A DNA stretch of 64,000 bases from Mytilus californianus (taxonomy: Eukaryota; Mollusca; Bivalvia; Mytilida; Mytilidae): assembly GCF_021869535.1 (NCBI RefSeq), contig NW_026262659.1, positions 10,966,321 through 11,030,320 of the forward strand, written 5' to 3'. Position 1 is the first letter of the stretch; the number at the start of each line of letters is the position of its first letter. The notes beneath the pieces were generated by a model that made no database searches, was not told where the DNA came from, and worked only from the letters and a program-made list of their open reading frames with translations. Positions 1 to 10,348 of this stretch are shown here, one piece after another. A program made the translations under genes and the position numbers.

Positions 1-742
1 TCTTATCATCCACCATTGTGTGATCGTAATGTATACCGGTAGTCCACTTTTTGGCCATTCAGCACAGAACATTGTCATTATTGTGGTACAGATATTTAAT
101 AGAACTTCAATTCATTCACTGAGTGATGAAAATAATAACTGATCTGACTTTTGTCTTTGAATTTATTTTGGTCTTGTTTCTGTGTTTTCTCCTTTTATTC
201 TAAGTGATGAATTTCAATCCTTCTGAAAAAGAACCAATAAAATCCGAAGTTATGGATAATAAAAAATTGTTTGCATACATGTAGCAATAACATATGATTT
301 TCAATAAAAATAGCTATGTGGTATGGATTTTACTGATTGTTGAAGGTTGTCCAGTGTCATCAGTTGCTAACCTCCTACATCCTTTGGTCTCTGATGGAGA
401 ATTGTCAAATTAGCAATATGCCACATCTTCCTATTCTAATATTATATAACAATCAATTTATGTATTCTTCTTTATAACATTTGGGTATTTTCCCCAGTTA
501 TATATATATATATATATATAGATCAATGTTAAAACTTTAGGCAATTACAATAAAATTCCATTTTTCATAAGAATTTGCAATATATTATACAGAAAGCCAA
601 CAATAGAAACAGCACTTCTTTAAGCTTCTGAAGTTCTGAAAGAGTTCCACTTGTGTTTTATTTCAATTAGAAAATACATTGAACTCTTTGGACATGTTGG
701 AAATTATAACATTGATACAAAAAATTATATTGGGTTTTTTTT
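1..742. other. AT-rich intergenic DNA, no gene seen
   Basis: No convincing coding region on either strand. A (TA)n microsatellite lies near 499-520. About 385-440 carries a worn fragment resembling the end of family B (an 'attgtcaaattagcaatatg' type stretch followed by ccacatcttcc). Nothing else is recognisable. Confidence 0.5.
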
Positions 743-1153
743 CTTATTTTTGTGTTGTTCGGTTGCTGTCTCATTTTTATATATGATTATACATTAACAT
801 ATATCCTAAATCTTCTTTTTTTTAATACTTAATCGTTAATAGTAAAAATGGGATATTTTTTATTTTGATAATCTCAAAACATTATTATTCTATCAAATAA
901 CTTATTTCCAAGTTCACAAAACACCAATGTGTCAGATATTAATTTTTTTCTTATTTTTGTGTTGTTCGGTTGCTGTCTCATTTTTATATATGCTTATACA
1001 TAACATATATCCTAAATCTTCTTTTTTTTTAATACTTAATCATTAATAGTAAAAATGGGATATTTTTTATTTTGATAACCTCAAAACATTATTATTCTAT
1101 CAAATAACTTATTTCCAAGTTCACAAAACACCAATGTGTCAGATATTAATTTT
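743..1153. repeat. Recent 207-bp tandem duplication
   Basis: Two head-to-tail copies, 743-949 and 950-1153, both starting cttatttttgtgttgttcgg and ending gtgtcagatattaatttt. They differ only by a few substitutions and single-base indels (for example gattatacatta against gcttatacata), so the duplication is young. No coding potential; the unit is AT-rich and is not seen elsewhere in the window. Confidence 0.9.
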
Positions 1154-1548
1154 AAGACATGTATAAACATGATCAACAAGCAGTTGACAGGATGTCATGC
1201 AAAAATCTAACTAATATTAAACTTTCACAAAAACTCCATACACCGGGAGAACTATTAAAGTTCTTAGTACAGGACAAATTCCTAGTACAGGACACCATGC
1301 CTGGCAAACAATAGCATGTGTCAATGTCTAGTCAATCATGTAATCCGGCTCTAAATCTTAGTTTGGCACTGAATTTAAAAATTCACCACATAATGAACAT
1401 GTGTATGAAATTCAACTTCATGGTAAGCTATGTACCTTAACCTAAAACTTTAACCTAAGAATTTACTATAATTTCACATTATGACATTTCTATGTTCAGT
1501 GATCCATAAAATCAGGGTAAAAACAGTAAATGTGGTGTATAATGTATA

Positions 1549-1929
1549 AACAAGAGTGCACACGCTGAAATGTTGCGCCTTCTTTACTAATCATTGATAT
1601 CATGTTGATAGTCCTAAATACAAAGTTTTACTACAACTATCACATAAACTCAACATGATCCAAGAAAATGAATTCAAGGTCATATAAACCTGACAAGAAA
1701 TATATGTACACCTTACAATCATTCAATATACTAAATACAGTTGACCTATTGCTTATAGTTTCTAAGAAGCAGACTTAACCAAGAAAACTAAACATTGACC
1801 AATGAACCATGGAAATGAGGTGAAGGTCAGATGAACCATGCCAGGCAGACATGTACAGCTTACAATCCTTCCATACAACACATATAGTTGACCTATTGCT
1901 TATAGATTAAGAAAAACAGACCAAAACAC
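1549..1929 (-). repeat. Partial family A element (tandem-core repeat), minus strand
   Basis: It begins with the family's 3' end (read on plus as aacaagagtgcacacgctga) and holds about two core units containing the plus-strand 'aatgaggtcaaggtcaga' type stretch. It runs straight into a second identical family end at 1930, so it is either a truncated copy next to a full one or an internal duplication. Confidence 0.75.
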
Positions 1930-4574
1930 AACAAGAGTGCACACGCTGAAATGTCTCGCCTTCTTTACTAATCATTGATATTATGTTGATAGTCCTAAAT
2001 ATAAAGCTTTATTACCAGGAATGGGCACGATTACTGACAAATGTAATCAATTAATAATCAATTGCATGAAGGATTTTTGTGTAATCGATTAATAATCGAT
2101 TACTCTGATTTTTGTATGTAATCGATTGCAATCGATTACTTTATCAAAAGTAATTACATTACTTTTCGATTACTGTCAATTATATTTTACAAAATTACAA
2201 AACAAATAACAAAGTAAGTTAAAGTTAAACACAATTATGTTGCTCAACGTTTGTATAGTGGATATTTAGAAATTTACCAAAAACATCATTTAGAGCATTG
2301 TTTTCAAATTTTAAGTTGACATTTTTTTTCTAGATGGAATCTCTTACTGAGGATCAGAAATATTCAAACATTCTTGAAATTTGGCTTTCAACATGAACGA
2401 GAGATGACATCGCATTGCATCAATCACTTATTTATATTGCAAGTTTTTTTTCAAAAAATTTCCTTTCATACTGACTTAGAGTAGCTTTTTTGTTTTTACT
2501 CATCAAAAACAGGTATATTTTTATTCAACATAGTTAATTGCAATGTTGGAAGTTTTCCTCTGAAAAAAGTAGAATAATTAATTAGTTCAGCTAATTTCAA
2601 AGATCAATATTTATAATTATAATGTCATGCATGAATTAATCCTTTTGTTTGGATAACCACCCCAATTACATGTTATAAAACTGCCAATGGAGTACAATTT
2701 ATAACCTGGGGCAAAATAATGTAAATCTCCCTCTTAATTAGACATAATTGAAATGAAAACAAAGTCTACATCTTATTTATTAGAAGTCTTTTATCATCTG
2801 ATTAGTAAAGACAAGAATTGTGTTTAGATTTTTTTATTCTCTAATCAAATTATAAACAATATATTCATAGTGTCAAAATGGGATACATGTATCTATTTCT
2901 CCAAAAGAATTTCAGTGCATAGCCAATGGTTCATTGTCGAAAGGATTTTGTGTACTTTTTAATTTTTATATCATAACATTATAAGGAATCAACTGATTAT
3001 TTATTCTAATCTAAAATTCCAACGCTTATTTAAAATTATGCTTTAAAGAATGTTAATACAAATAAGCGTACTACTTTAATGTAGTACAGTACTTAACTTT
3101 AGACTCATTTATTATTCTATTTCTATTTTCTTATTTCAAATCTATTTTCTTATTTTAATATATAAGGTCTTGAATTATTGACAAGCACATAAATCCATTT
3201 TTTTTTCAAAAGCTAGATATAAAGTAAAATTTGGTAAGGGATCTGGTTGATCATAATGCAGCTTGTGACAATAGATAGATATAAAGCAGTTGATAAACTC
3301 TTAAATCATATTGATACATTCTGTTTAATACATACATACTTTCATTTAGAAATAGGTTATATTTCATCAAACTATTTTACTAAAGTAATCGGAATGTAAT
3401 CGAAAAGTAATCGATGATTACATCACAATTTTTGCTGTAATCGATTAAATTACGATTACATGTAATCGAAAATGTCTTCGATTACAGATTACTGTCGATT
3501 ACTGGAAAAAAATGTAATCAATTACAATCGATTACGATTACAGATTACGATTACCCCATCCCTGTTTATTACAACTGTCACATAAACTTAACATTAACCA
3601 AGTAAACTAAACATTGACCAATGAACCATGAAAATGAGGTCAAGGTCAGATGAACCATGCTAGGCAGGCATGTACAGCTAACAATTCTTCCATACAACAA
3701 ATATAGTTGACCTATTGCTTATAGTTTAAGAAAAACAGACCAAAACACAAAAACTTAACACTGAGCAATGAACCTTGAAAATGAGGTCAAGGTCAAATAA
3801 AACCTGCATGACTGACATATAGATCATAAAATATTTCCATACACCAAATATAGTTGAACTATTGCATATAGTATTAGAAAAAAAGACCAAAACTCAAAAA
3901 CTTAACTTTGACCACTGAACCATGAAAATGAGGTCAAGGTCAGATGACACCTGCCAGCTAGACATGTACACCTTACAATCATTCCATGCACCAAATATAG
4001 TAGACCTATTGCATACAGTATAAGAAAAACAGACCAAAACACAAAAACTTAACTATAACCACTGGACCATGAAAATGAGGTCAAGGTCAGATGACACCTG
4101 CCAGTTGGACATGTACACCTTACAGTCCTTCCATACACTAAATATACTAGACCTATTGCTTATAGTATCTGAGATATGGACTTGACCACTAAAACTTAAC
4201 CTTGTTCACTGATCCATGAAATGAGGTTGAGGTCAAGTGAAAACTGTCTGACGGGCATGAGGACCTTGCAAGGTATGCACATACCAAATATAGTTATCCT
4301 ATTACTTATAATAAGAGAGAATTTAACATTACAAAAAATCTTAACTTTTTTTTCAAGTAGTCACTGAACCATGAAAATGAGGTCAAGAACATTGGACATG
4401 TTTCAGACAGAATTCGTATCATGAGGCATCTATATACAAAGTATGAAGCATCCAGGTCTTCCACCTTCTAAAATATTAAGCTTTTAGGAAGTTAGCTAAC
4501 GCCACCGCCGTAGCCGCCACCGGATCACTATCAATATGTCGAGCTTTCTGCAACAAAAGTTGCAGGCTCGACAA
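1930..4574 (-). repeat. Full-length family A element, split by a hAT-like insertion
   Basis: On the minus strand the element starts with a compound hairpin at 4538-4572 (outer arms GTCGAGC/GCTCGAC, inner arms TGCAAC/GTTGCA around an A/T loop). It continues through tandem ~147-bp core units and ends in the family 3' end at 1930. Subtracting the 1.55-kb insertion at 2016-3564 leaves ~1.1 kb, the size of the other copies at 22.0 and 24.6 kb. The hairpin start, tandem core and fixed 3' end resemble 'pearl'/Helentron-associated non-autonomous elements of bivalves; that assignment is inference. Confidence 0.8.
2008..3572. mobile_element. Non-autonomous hAT-like insertion with 8-bp target duplication
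   Basis: The element is 2016-3564 (1,549 bp). Its ends are CAGGAATGGG and CCCATCCCTG, imperfect inverted repeats of the CAGGGATGGG type. It is flanked by identical TTTATTAC at 2008-2015 and 3565-3572. The empty site is visible in the other family A copies (on minus, ...gtaataaagc...), so insertion into family A is directly supported. Both ends are rich in TAATCGATTA-type motifs in both orientations (2040-2170 and 3390-3560), a likely subterminal transposase-binding array. No transposase frame is present, so it must have been moved in trans. Confidence 0.9.
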
Positions 4575-5270
4575 AAATACATGAACATTTTAAAGTACTA
4601 AATTTTGAGTTTATACATGTAAAACCACAAGTTACTAACTGAAGTTCATGGTGAACTGTAACCAAAAACTTGAAGTGAATACAATTTAGAGAAAGACAGA
4701 TGGATGCACAAACACTATCAAAAAAGAGCATAAAACTTACCGAACAAGATGTTTTACATTTATCCTTCACAAGCAGGAAAATTGAAGTGTTTCTTTCTCT
4801 GCCCTCCATGATATAAACTTCAAATTCATTCATGCAAAATATGAAAATCTGCAAAAGTAGGACCTTGTACCGCAGTTTATCCACATTTTGACTTTTGAAC
4901 TGCATTGTTCTTTTCATCTTGCTGGCAACCTAAACATGAAAAAAAAATGATAAACACATAATTCTGGATTAACTTCGTGTATTTATTTTTGTTGGTACAA
5001 ACAATTTTTCCAACTATAAACTAAATCTGCCTCTGCTTTAAAAAACAGCTGAAAACCATTATTAACTGCATGTATTTATCTTAATTGAAAACAATTCCTT
5101 GAATTTTTCTCATTGGTATCACCCTGTTATTATATATAAATTTTATTTTTGTCCCTTTTTAAAAATAGGAATGGTTTAAATTCCTCAATAATCATGATAA
5201 TTCTAGTCAGTCAATTAAAAATGTATGAATTATTTAACCTATATAATATTAATATCAATATATTTCATTT
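4575..5270. other. AT-rich stretch, no gene or recognised repeat
   Basis: Open frames here are short and of low complexity, and the longest, on minus, overlaps the family A hairpin. I see no splice-bounded coding signal and no known repeat. Confidence 0.4.
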
Positions 5271-5410
5271 TTGATAAAAACTAGGCTCTGTGTTGAAGAC
5301 CGTTCCTTGACCTATAATGGTTTAACTTTTATAAATTGTGACTTGGATGGAGAGTTGTCTCATTGGCACTCATACCACATCTTCCTATATCTACAAACAG
5401 ATTCTATAGG
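5271..5410 (+). repeat. Partial family B repeat
   Basis: Carries the family's diagnostic order: a 'gttgaagaccgt..ttgacctataatgg' block, then 'gagttgtctcattggcact', then cataccacatcttccta. Only the terminal ~130 bp is present. Family B recurs at least a dozen times in this window in both orientations. Confidence 0.8.
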
Positions 5411-5492
5411 CGAGCAGACATTATACCCTGGAGGTGGTTTTAAAAAAAGCATATGACTTAAATGTACCATAAGCATGGAAAAACAATTCAGC

Positions 5493-5597
5493 AGTCAGTT
5501 TCACAAAAAAACTTACAAATTATATTGATAGTAATTAAGTCATGTACAATACAGTATACTTACGATTACTTGTAAGTTTTTTTTTGTAAAACCGACT
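5493..5597. repeat. Foldback (inverted-repeat) element, ~105 bp
   Basis: The left arm agtcagtttcacaaaaaaac is matched in inverse by the right arm ending gtttttttttgtaaaaccgact, with a ~50-bp centre. No clear target duplication was found at the ends. Confidence 0.65.
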
Positions 5598-5687
5598 CAA
5601 GTATACTTATAATCAATCTTAGTCGTAAGTATTAAGTATTATTCATCTTTTGGATAATTTGTTGGTTTATTTTATGAATATACATCG

Positions 5688-5818
5688 GCGGATCCAGAAC
5701 TTTTCATAAGGGAGGGCCGGCTCCAGTCATGCTTCAGTGATCCCTATATAATCAACCAAATTTTTCCCAAGAAATGGGGGCCGGGGCCCCCTCCCCCTGG
5801 ATCAGCCTATGATATATG
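5688..5818. repeat. Short CGGATCCAG-ended repeat, copy 1
   Basis: Begins cggcggatccagaac and ends with the near-inverse ccctggatcagcc. The interior shares 'cttcagtga..ct..ataatcaacca' with the copy at 6755-6905. These ends resemble a widespread class of hAT-type MITEs; no target duplication could be established. Confidence 0.6.
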
Positions 5819-6254
5819 TTTATATCTCTCTCTGATATGCCATCTCAAATCAAATGTGTATTAAATAAAACTTTACACTAGAAAAGTAATGGATAGTTAC
5901 TCATTTGGGAAAATTCACAGCATGCCGGTGCCCGTGACTGTTCAAAGTGGTGGGTTTTCACCCTCGTTGTATTGCGGAATAACGATTTAGGCAAATTGAG
6001 AAAAACATCATGTCTGTGGTTGATAAAAGTGTGTGTGCATTAATTTTCTATACCTTCTTATTTAATATTTTTCCAATTTTGAGTACTGACGGCAAGTGTT
6101 GTAACGTATAGTGTACCAATGTCTTGAGACCAATGTGCTATTTACAAGTGCGATCGAGGAATGAAGGGGAAAGAAACTTATCAATTATGTTTATTCTTAA
6201 GACAAAACTGAGCCGCCGTAAAAATGAACCGTGTCGAGGAGGTTACTGACACGT
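5819..6254. other. No gene seen
   Basis: Mixed-composition DNA with a few CpGs (around 5930-6000 and 6140-6250). No supported coding sequence or repeat. Confidence 0.4.
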
Positions 6255-6261
6255 AATTGGG

Positions 6262-6305
6262 CAGATACATATATACACATACACATATGTGTATATATGT
6301 CTCTG
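6262..6305. repeat. Micro-palindrome of the AGAGACATATA family (E1)
   Basis: CAGATACATATATACACAT at 6262-6280 is inverted at 6287-6305 as ATGTGTATATATGTCTCTG. Same ends as the palindromes at 7247-7282 and 7406-7436. No target duplication is visible at this copy. Confidence 0.7.
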
Positions 6306-6754
6306 TATAAATAGGGTCATCCCTCGTGTACATAATTTATAGTACATTGATAATTTACTATGCAGTCAGTATCCCGAAAAAAAAAACGTATGGATGCAAA
6401 ACATGCAAAACGTGCACTTTTGTCTCAAAATATCCCGGCAGCCTTAAAGTTGAAGTAAGGATCTTGGGTGGGGGGGGGGGGGTCTTCTTTTTCTGTGTTC
6501 TTTTTTTTTCGATATATTTCACAAACTAACACTTTTTGCTCATTACTCTCTTTCCTCATATTTTCGCATTTCATTATTCTTTAATCTTAATTGTTTGCCC
6601 GTTATTCTCTATTCTGGTAACCCCCATCCATACCCTCTTATGTGGACTTAAGCTTTCGGTAGTTTATTTTATCCTATTTCTGTCTATGTGAAAATAAATA
6701 CATTATTTATCACAAAACAAAAACTTACTAAATATTTTTTTATGAAGTCCTCAC
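6306..6754. other. No gene; poly-G tract
   Basis: Contains an 11-13 bp G run at about 6470-6482 and T-rich DNA. No supported gene. Confidence 0.4.
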
Positions 6755-6905
6755 CAGTTGCGGATCCCAAAAATGCCATAAGGAGGCACTAACTGTCATG
6801 CATGAAGAGGGGGGCCGCTTCAGTGATTCTCTAAATAATCAACCAATTTTTTCCAAAAAAGGGGCGGGCCCTAATGCTCTCACCTTAATCCACCTCTGAT
6901 CCCTT
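6755..6905. repeat. Short CGGATCC-ended repeat, copy 2
   Basis: Begins gttgcggatcccaaaa, shares 'cttcagtgattctctaaata' and 'atcaacca.tttttcc' with copy 1 at 5688, and ends near taatccacctctgatc. Diverged from copy 1. Confidence 0.55.
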
Positions 6906-7139
6906 CCCACTTCGTATCCTTGAATTCAGATTCAAGATCTCTCTGACTCAAGTAAGTAAGTAAGTCACATTTGCTTATATCAGGTTTTTGAATTGAACTG
7001 GCGGATAGTTGTTTCATTACCAATTGTACCATATCTCCTTATTTTTATATATACGAAAGCTTTATTCATATTTTTTGTTGTACTGGTCAATGTGTAAAGA
7101 TGCAGCAATTGTAATACATTTTAAAATACAGCACAAGAG

Positions 7140-7330
7140 ATGCAGATTATATAAAACTTATAAGTCGAAGACATACTGACAACGCCATGGCAAAAACTTA
7201 AAAACGACCAATTGACGTACATCAGTCTATAAAACTTAACTATAGCCAGAGACGTATATACACATGTGTATATATGTCTCGGCTATAGCATACAAAACGC
7301 AAACATTTAAAACACATAAGAAGCACCCAG
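7140..7330. repeat. Family F dispersed repeat carrying a micro-palindrome
   Basis: The segment 'ataagtcgaagacatactga' followed by caacgccatggcaaaaac is shared with 27735-27850 and 36415-36510. The micro-palindrome at 7247-7282 is inserted in or beside it. Confidence 0.6.
7240..7289. mobile_element. 36-bp palindromic insertion (E2) with 7-bp target duplication
   Basis: The palindrome 7247-7282 starts CAGAGACGTATATACACAT and ends in the inverse ATGTGTATATATGTCTCGG. It is flanked by identical CTATAGC at 7240-7246 and 7283-7289. The core is essentially two inverted arms with no spacer. The direct flanking repeat is what a transposition event would leave, although an insertion of only 36 bp is far below normal MITE size. 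Confidence 0.75.
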
Positions 7331-7398
7331 ACAGTCAAATAGAAATTAAAAGAATAAATAATTTGTAAAATTTCATGCAGACCCAGTTTCATTGATAC

Positions 7399-7443
7399 CT
7401 TGAACCAGAGACATATAATACAATTATATGTCTCTGCTTGAAC
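7399..7443. mobile_element. 31-bp palindromic insertion (E3) with 7-bp target duplication
   Basis: The palindrome 7406-7436 starts CAGAGACATATAAT and ends ATTATATGTCTCTG. It is flanked by identical CTTGAAC at 7399-7405 and 7437-7443. It shares its outer ~11 bp with E2, so both belong to one family despite different centres. Confidence 0.75.
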
Positions 7444-7784
7444 TTAAAGTGGTTTTATGCATATCAGCCCAGATTAAGTGTGTAATTTTATTAAACAATT
7501 CAACAATACACGTTCTAAACAGGTTAAATTCAATTTGAAAATTTACAAATTCAGATCTACTGGCATTCAACACCCAATTACCTACTTGCTGTATATTGCT
7601 AACTTTGATTGTATATTGTCAATCCCTCCACATCGTGAATCGTGAATACGCCATGCGAGGTTTTGGCTAAGTTTGATACAGGGTGACGGCTTCGAAGCGT
7701 AAAAAAAAATCCAGGTAAATGAAATTGTAAAATTTTGTTGTTGAAAATTTTAAGTATTAAATTCCTAAATTTGTACTTAATAGA
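7444..7784. other. No gene seen
   Basis: AT-rich; open frames are short and not supported by splice signals or recognisable motifs. Confidence 0.4.
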
Positions 7785-7965
7785 TATAAGAAGATGTGGT
7801 ATGAGTGCCAATGAGACAACTCTCCATCCAAGTCAAAATATATAAAAGTAAACCATTATAGGTCACAGTACGGTCTTCAACACGGAGCCTTGGCTCACAT
7901 CGAACAGTAAGCTATAAAGGGCCCCAAAAATTACTAGTGTAAAACCATTCAAACGGGAAAACTCC
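7785..7965 (-). repeat. Family B repeat fragment, minus strand
   Basis: Reads aagatgtggtatgagtgcca, then atgagacaactctccatcca, then the tataggtcacagtacggtct block, which is family B in reverse. Confidence 0.8.
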
Positions 7966-8093
7966 GTTCTACGGGTAACATGGTTGTTTGATATGAAAAT
8001 AGGATAAAAAGCATCCGGAAAAATTAATTATCACATTATAAGTATTCGTAAATGGATATGAAAAAACTTAACAAGGAATAAGTATTGGTAAAC

Positions 8094-8500
8094 GGACAGA
8101 AAGTCGCAGTACAAAAGTTTAAATTAATTATTTTACAATTGTTTAAATATATGAGAGAAAGTTCTTGACGAATTGACTTTATTTATAGAGAAATGTATTT
8201 AGTTGAGGAAATTATTAATTCGCTTTCAAATAGTTTTTTTTATCAATAACTTATAAAAAGGAGACATTTTTGACAGCATGAAGCCAGTTAATTACCAAAC
8301 CACTTTGGCAGATTGTTTTCTTAACAATCATTGTTCAATATTAATATTCAAAAATAAATTTTGTTTACAAGTCCGTTTCCTTTTAAAAATGTTTCAGAAA
8401 AATACTGAAACGTTTTTAAAATTAAGTTTATTCAAAGAAAAAAATATCCCAAAACTGAATCGTGACTTTTTACTTGTTACTTCTTGTTGTACGTTCCAAG
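8094..8500. repeat. Family H element, diverged copy 1
   Basis: The left end ggacagaaagtcgcagtac and the right end cgtgactttttacttgtt are decayed forms of the GGACAAAAAGTCAC ends seen at 9833-10348. The interiors align around 'atgaagccagttaattacca' (8278) and 'atgaagccgtttaagtacca' (10086). A short open frame here is explained by the repeat and not by a gene. Confidence 0.7.
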
Positions 8501-8716
8501 TGTCAAACCTAGCAAACACAAATTTGGAAATAAAATCGATTACAATGTAATTTTATAGAAGGAAAAAGGGGGGTTTATGAACAAATTATTACTATACACT
8601 CACATACTTCTAAAAAGATTTGCATATGTAAACTGTCTACCGATAATGTTAAATTATTCCAGGAGTTTCAATTAATTTAGGAGAAAAAAAAATTATAAAC
8701 AGTTTAGTTTTCGACG

Positions 8717-8760
8717 ACTACTACAAGGATTTGATTCACTATACAAATCCTTGCCTACTA
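8717..8760. mobile_element. 30-bp palindrome with near-perfect 7-bp flanking repeat
   Basis: CAAGGATTTG (8724) is inverted as CAAATCCTTG (ending 8753) around a 10-bp centre. The flanks are ACTACTA (8717-8723) and CCTACTA (8754-8760), 6 of 7 identical. A second CAAGGATTTG/AAAATCCTTG palindrome is at 8917-8938, without a clear duplication. The surrounding CTA repeats weaken the duplication argument. Confidence 0.5.
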
Positions 8761-9618
8761 CTACTACAAAAAATAGTTATTCTTTTTGTAGATTTGGTAC
8801 TTCAGTTTCGACTCAAAATTTCCTATTGAAATTGTTAGATGCCAAATATTTAGAAGATTGTATTTGTACTTTATGTAATTGTGGTGATATTGGCGACGCG
8901 ATTCGTTATATTATAGCAAGGATTTGTAAAAATCCTTGTTTTAGAATGTTCGGCAATAGACGAAAGTAGACACACCCTATTTAAACGGAGTTTTGATCTC
9001 CAAGGACGCCACATTTTACATCGAATAAGATCTATATTTGTTAACGTTTTCAAATGAAATAACTTGAATTGAAAATTTCCCGACTATGTGAAGATTTCTT
9101 ATATTTCTAAATGGCTTCAATTATTACATACAAAACGAAAAATTTATTTAACTTTTTTTGTAAAAACAATATTCATGCATTTTTATAATTTTTCCAAGGA
9201 AACGTTTTTTTTTTTTTTGTTTGTTTGCAAAGTTTACTTGTATGTGTTTATAACCATCACCAATCAGTCCTAATTATCAAAGATCAAACGTCCTAATCAA
9301 AATTGAATATGATCATCGGTCATGCATGACGTATCCCAAATAACTTCTTTAATGTTGGTTTGATTATATCAAAACCAAAATTATAAGATCAAATATTAAA
9401 TTATCTATCGAATGTATACCCTCAACGCTCACTAATATAACCATGTCTTGAGTGACTTTTTATGTCCTGTCTGCACTCAGGAGGTCCTGAGCGGTTTTTA
9501 GACGTACCGTTAATTTATAGGCATATATTTGAAGCTGTTCTTAATTATGTACATTATCTATAGGTATACATGTATCAGACAAAAAGACTTTCCAATGAAC
9601 TTAGTTCAGTTATCTTAG
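8761..9618. other. No gene; one small palindrome
   Basis: Apart from the 22-bp palindrome at 8917-8938 I see no supported feature. Open frames are short, AT-rich and overlap each other on both strands. Confidence 0.4.
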
Positions 9619-9773
9619 TTCCTAGTCACAGGCACTTGTCTCAGAAAAAAACATTTCCTATATACTTTTAATGTTATATTAAGCAGGGATGTCTATACTA
9701 AGTTAGTATATAAAGTCCCTGTATTAAGGTATATAGGAGACAAAATTCTGAGACAAGTGCCTGTGGTCCTAGT
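9619..9773. mobile_element. Snapback MITE, family C copy 1, with nested palindrome
   Basis: The element 9627-9765 has perfect terminal inverted repeats of CACAGGCACTTGTCTCAG. Flanks are TTCCTAGT (9619-9626) and GTCCTAGT (9766-9773), 7 of 8 identical, an hAT-type 8-bp duplication. Its loop holds a second palindrome at 9684-9721. Other copies are at 10877-10958 and 12486-12588. Confidence 0.85.
9677..9728. mobile_element. 38-bp palindrome (D1) nested in family C, 7-bp target duplication
   Basis: CAGGGATGTCTATACTAA... to ...AGTCCCTG spans 9684-9721 and is flanked by TATTAAG at 9677-9683 and 9722-9728. Copy 3 of family C (loop near 12541-12556) reads tatattaaggtatatagg without interruption, which provides an empty site and supports a true insertion. 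A related palindrome is at 11510-11550. Confidence 0.8.
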
Positions 9774-9832
9774 GTGAAATAAATCCACTGGAAATTGGCC
9801 TTTTCATCTATATATACGTCTTCTCGGTAAAC

Positions 9833-10348
9833 GGACAGAAAGTCACAGGACAAAAAGTCACAAATTTGATAGGACAAAAAGTCACAAATTTGATAGGACA
9901 AAAAGTCACAGGACAAAAAGTCACAAATAATATGTATACACTTGTTTGAATATTTAAGAGAAAGATCTTTAAATATTTACTTTTATTACATATATTTATT
10001 TTACAGTTGAGGAAATTGTTCATTAGACTTGATAAATGAAGATTTATTAAATTTTAATCTTGCAAAAGATATATTTCTTGGCACCATGAAGCCGTTTAAG
10101 TACCAACCCACTTTGACATTTTGTTTTCATAACAATTATTTGATCATTATAAATACTTTTTTATATAAATTTTGTTTATAAAGTTGCTTTATATACTAAA
10201 GTTCAAGAAAAATACAAACATTTTATTTTAAATAAGTGTTTTCTTGTCAAAGAAAAAAAAATCTCAAAACTGAAATTTAACTTTTTGTCCTGTGACTTTT
10301 TGTCCGTGACTTTTTGTCTGTGACTTTTTGTCCTGTGACTTCTGTCCT
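9833..10348. repeat. Family H element with GGACAAAAAGTCAC-type inverted ends
   Basis: The left end has four units of ggacaaaaagtcaca, partly separated by aatttgata (9833-9930). The right end has the inverse, tgactttttgtcc repeated four times (10279-10348). The ~350-bp interior matches 8094-8500. Repeated open frames here translate to CDFLS-type repeats and are artefacts of the repeat. Confidence 0.75.

Noticed and set aside
4531-4917. 128-residue minus-strand frame
   Set aside because: Its end lies in the family A hairpin and the rest is AT-driven without motif or splice support.
9698-10023. Minus-strand frames with repeated CDFLS/VTFCP motifs
   Set aside because: Direct translation of the GGACAAAAAGTCAC terminal units of a repeat.
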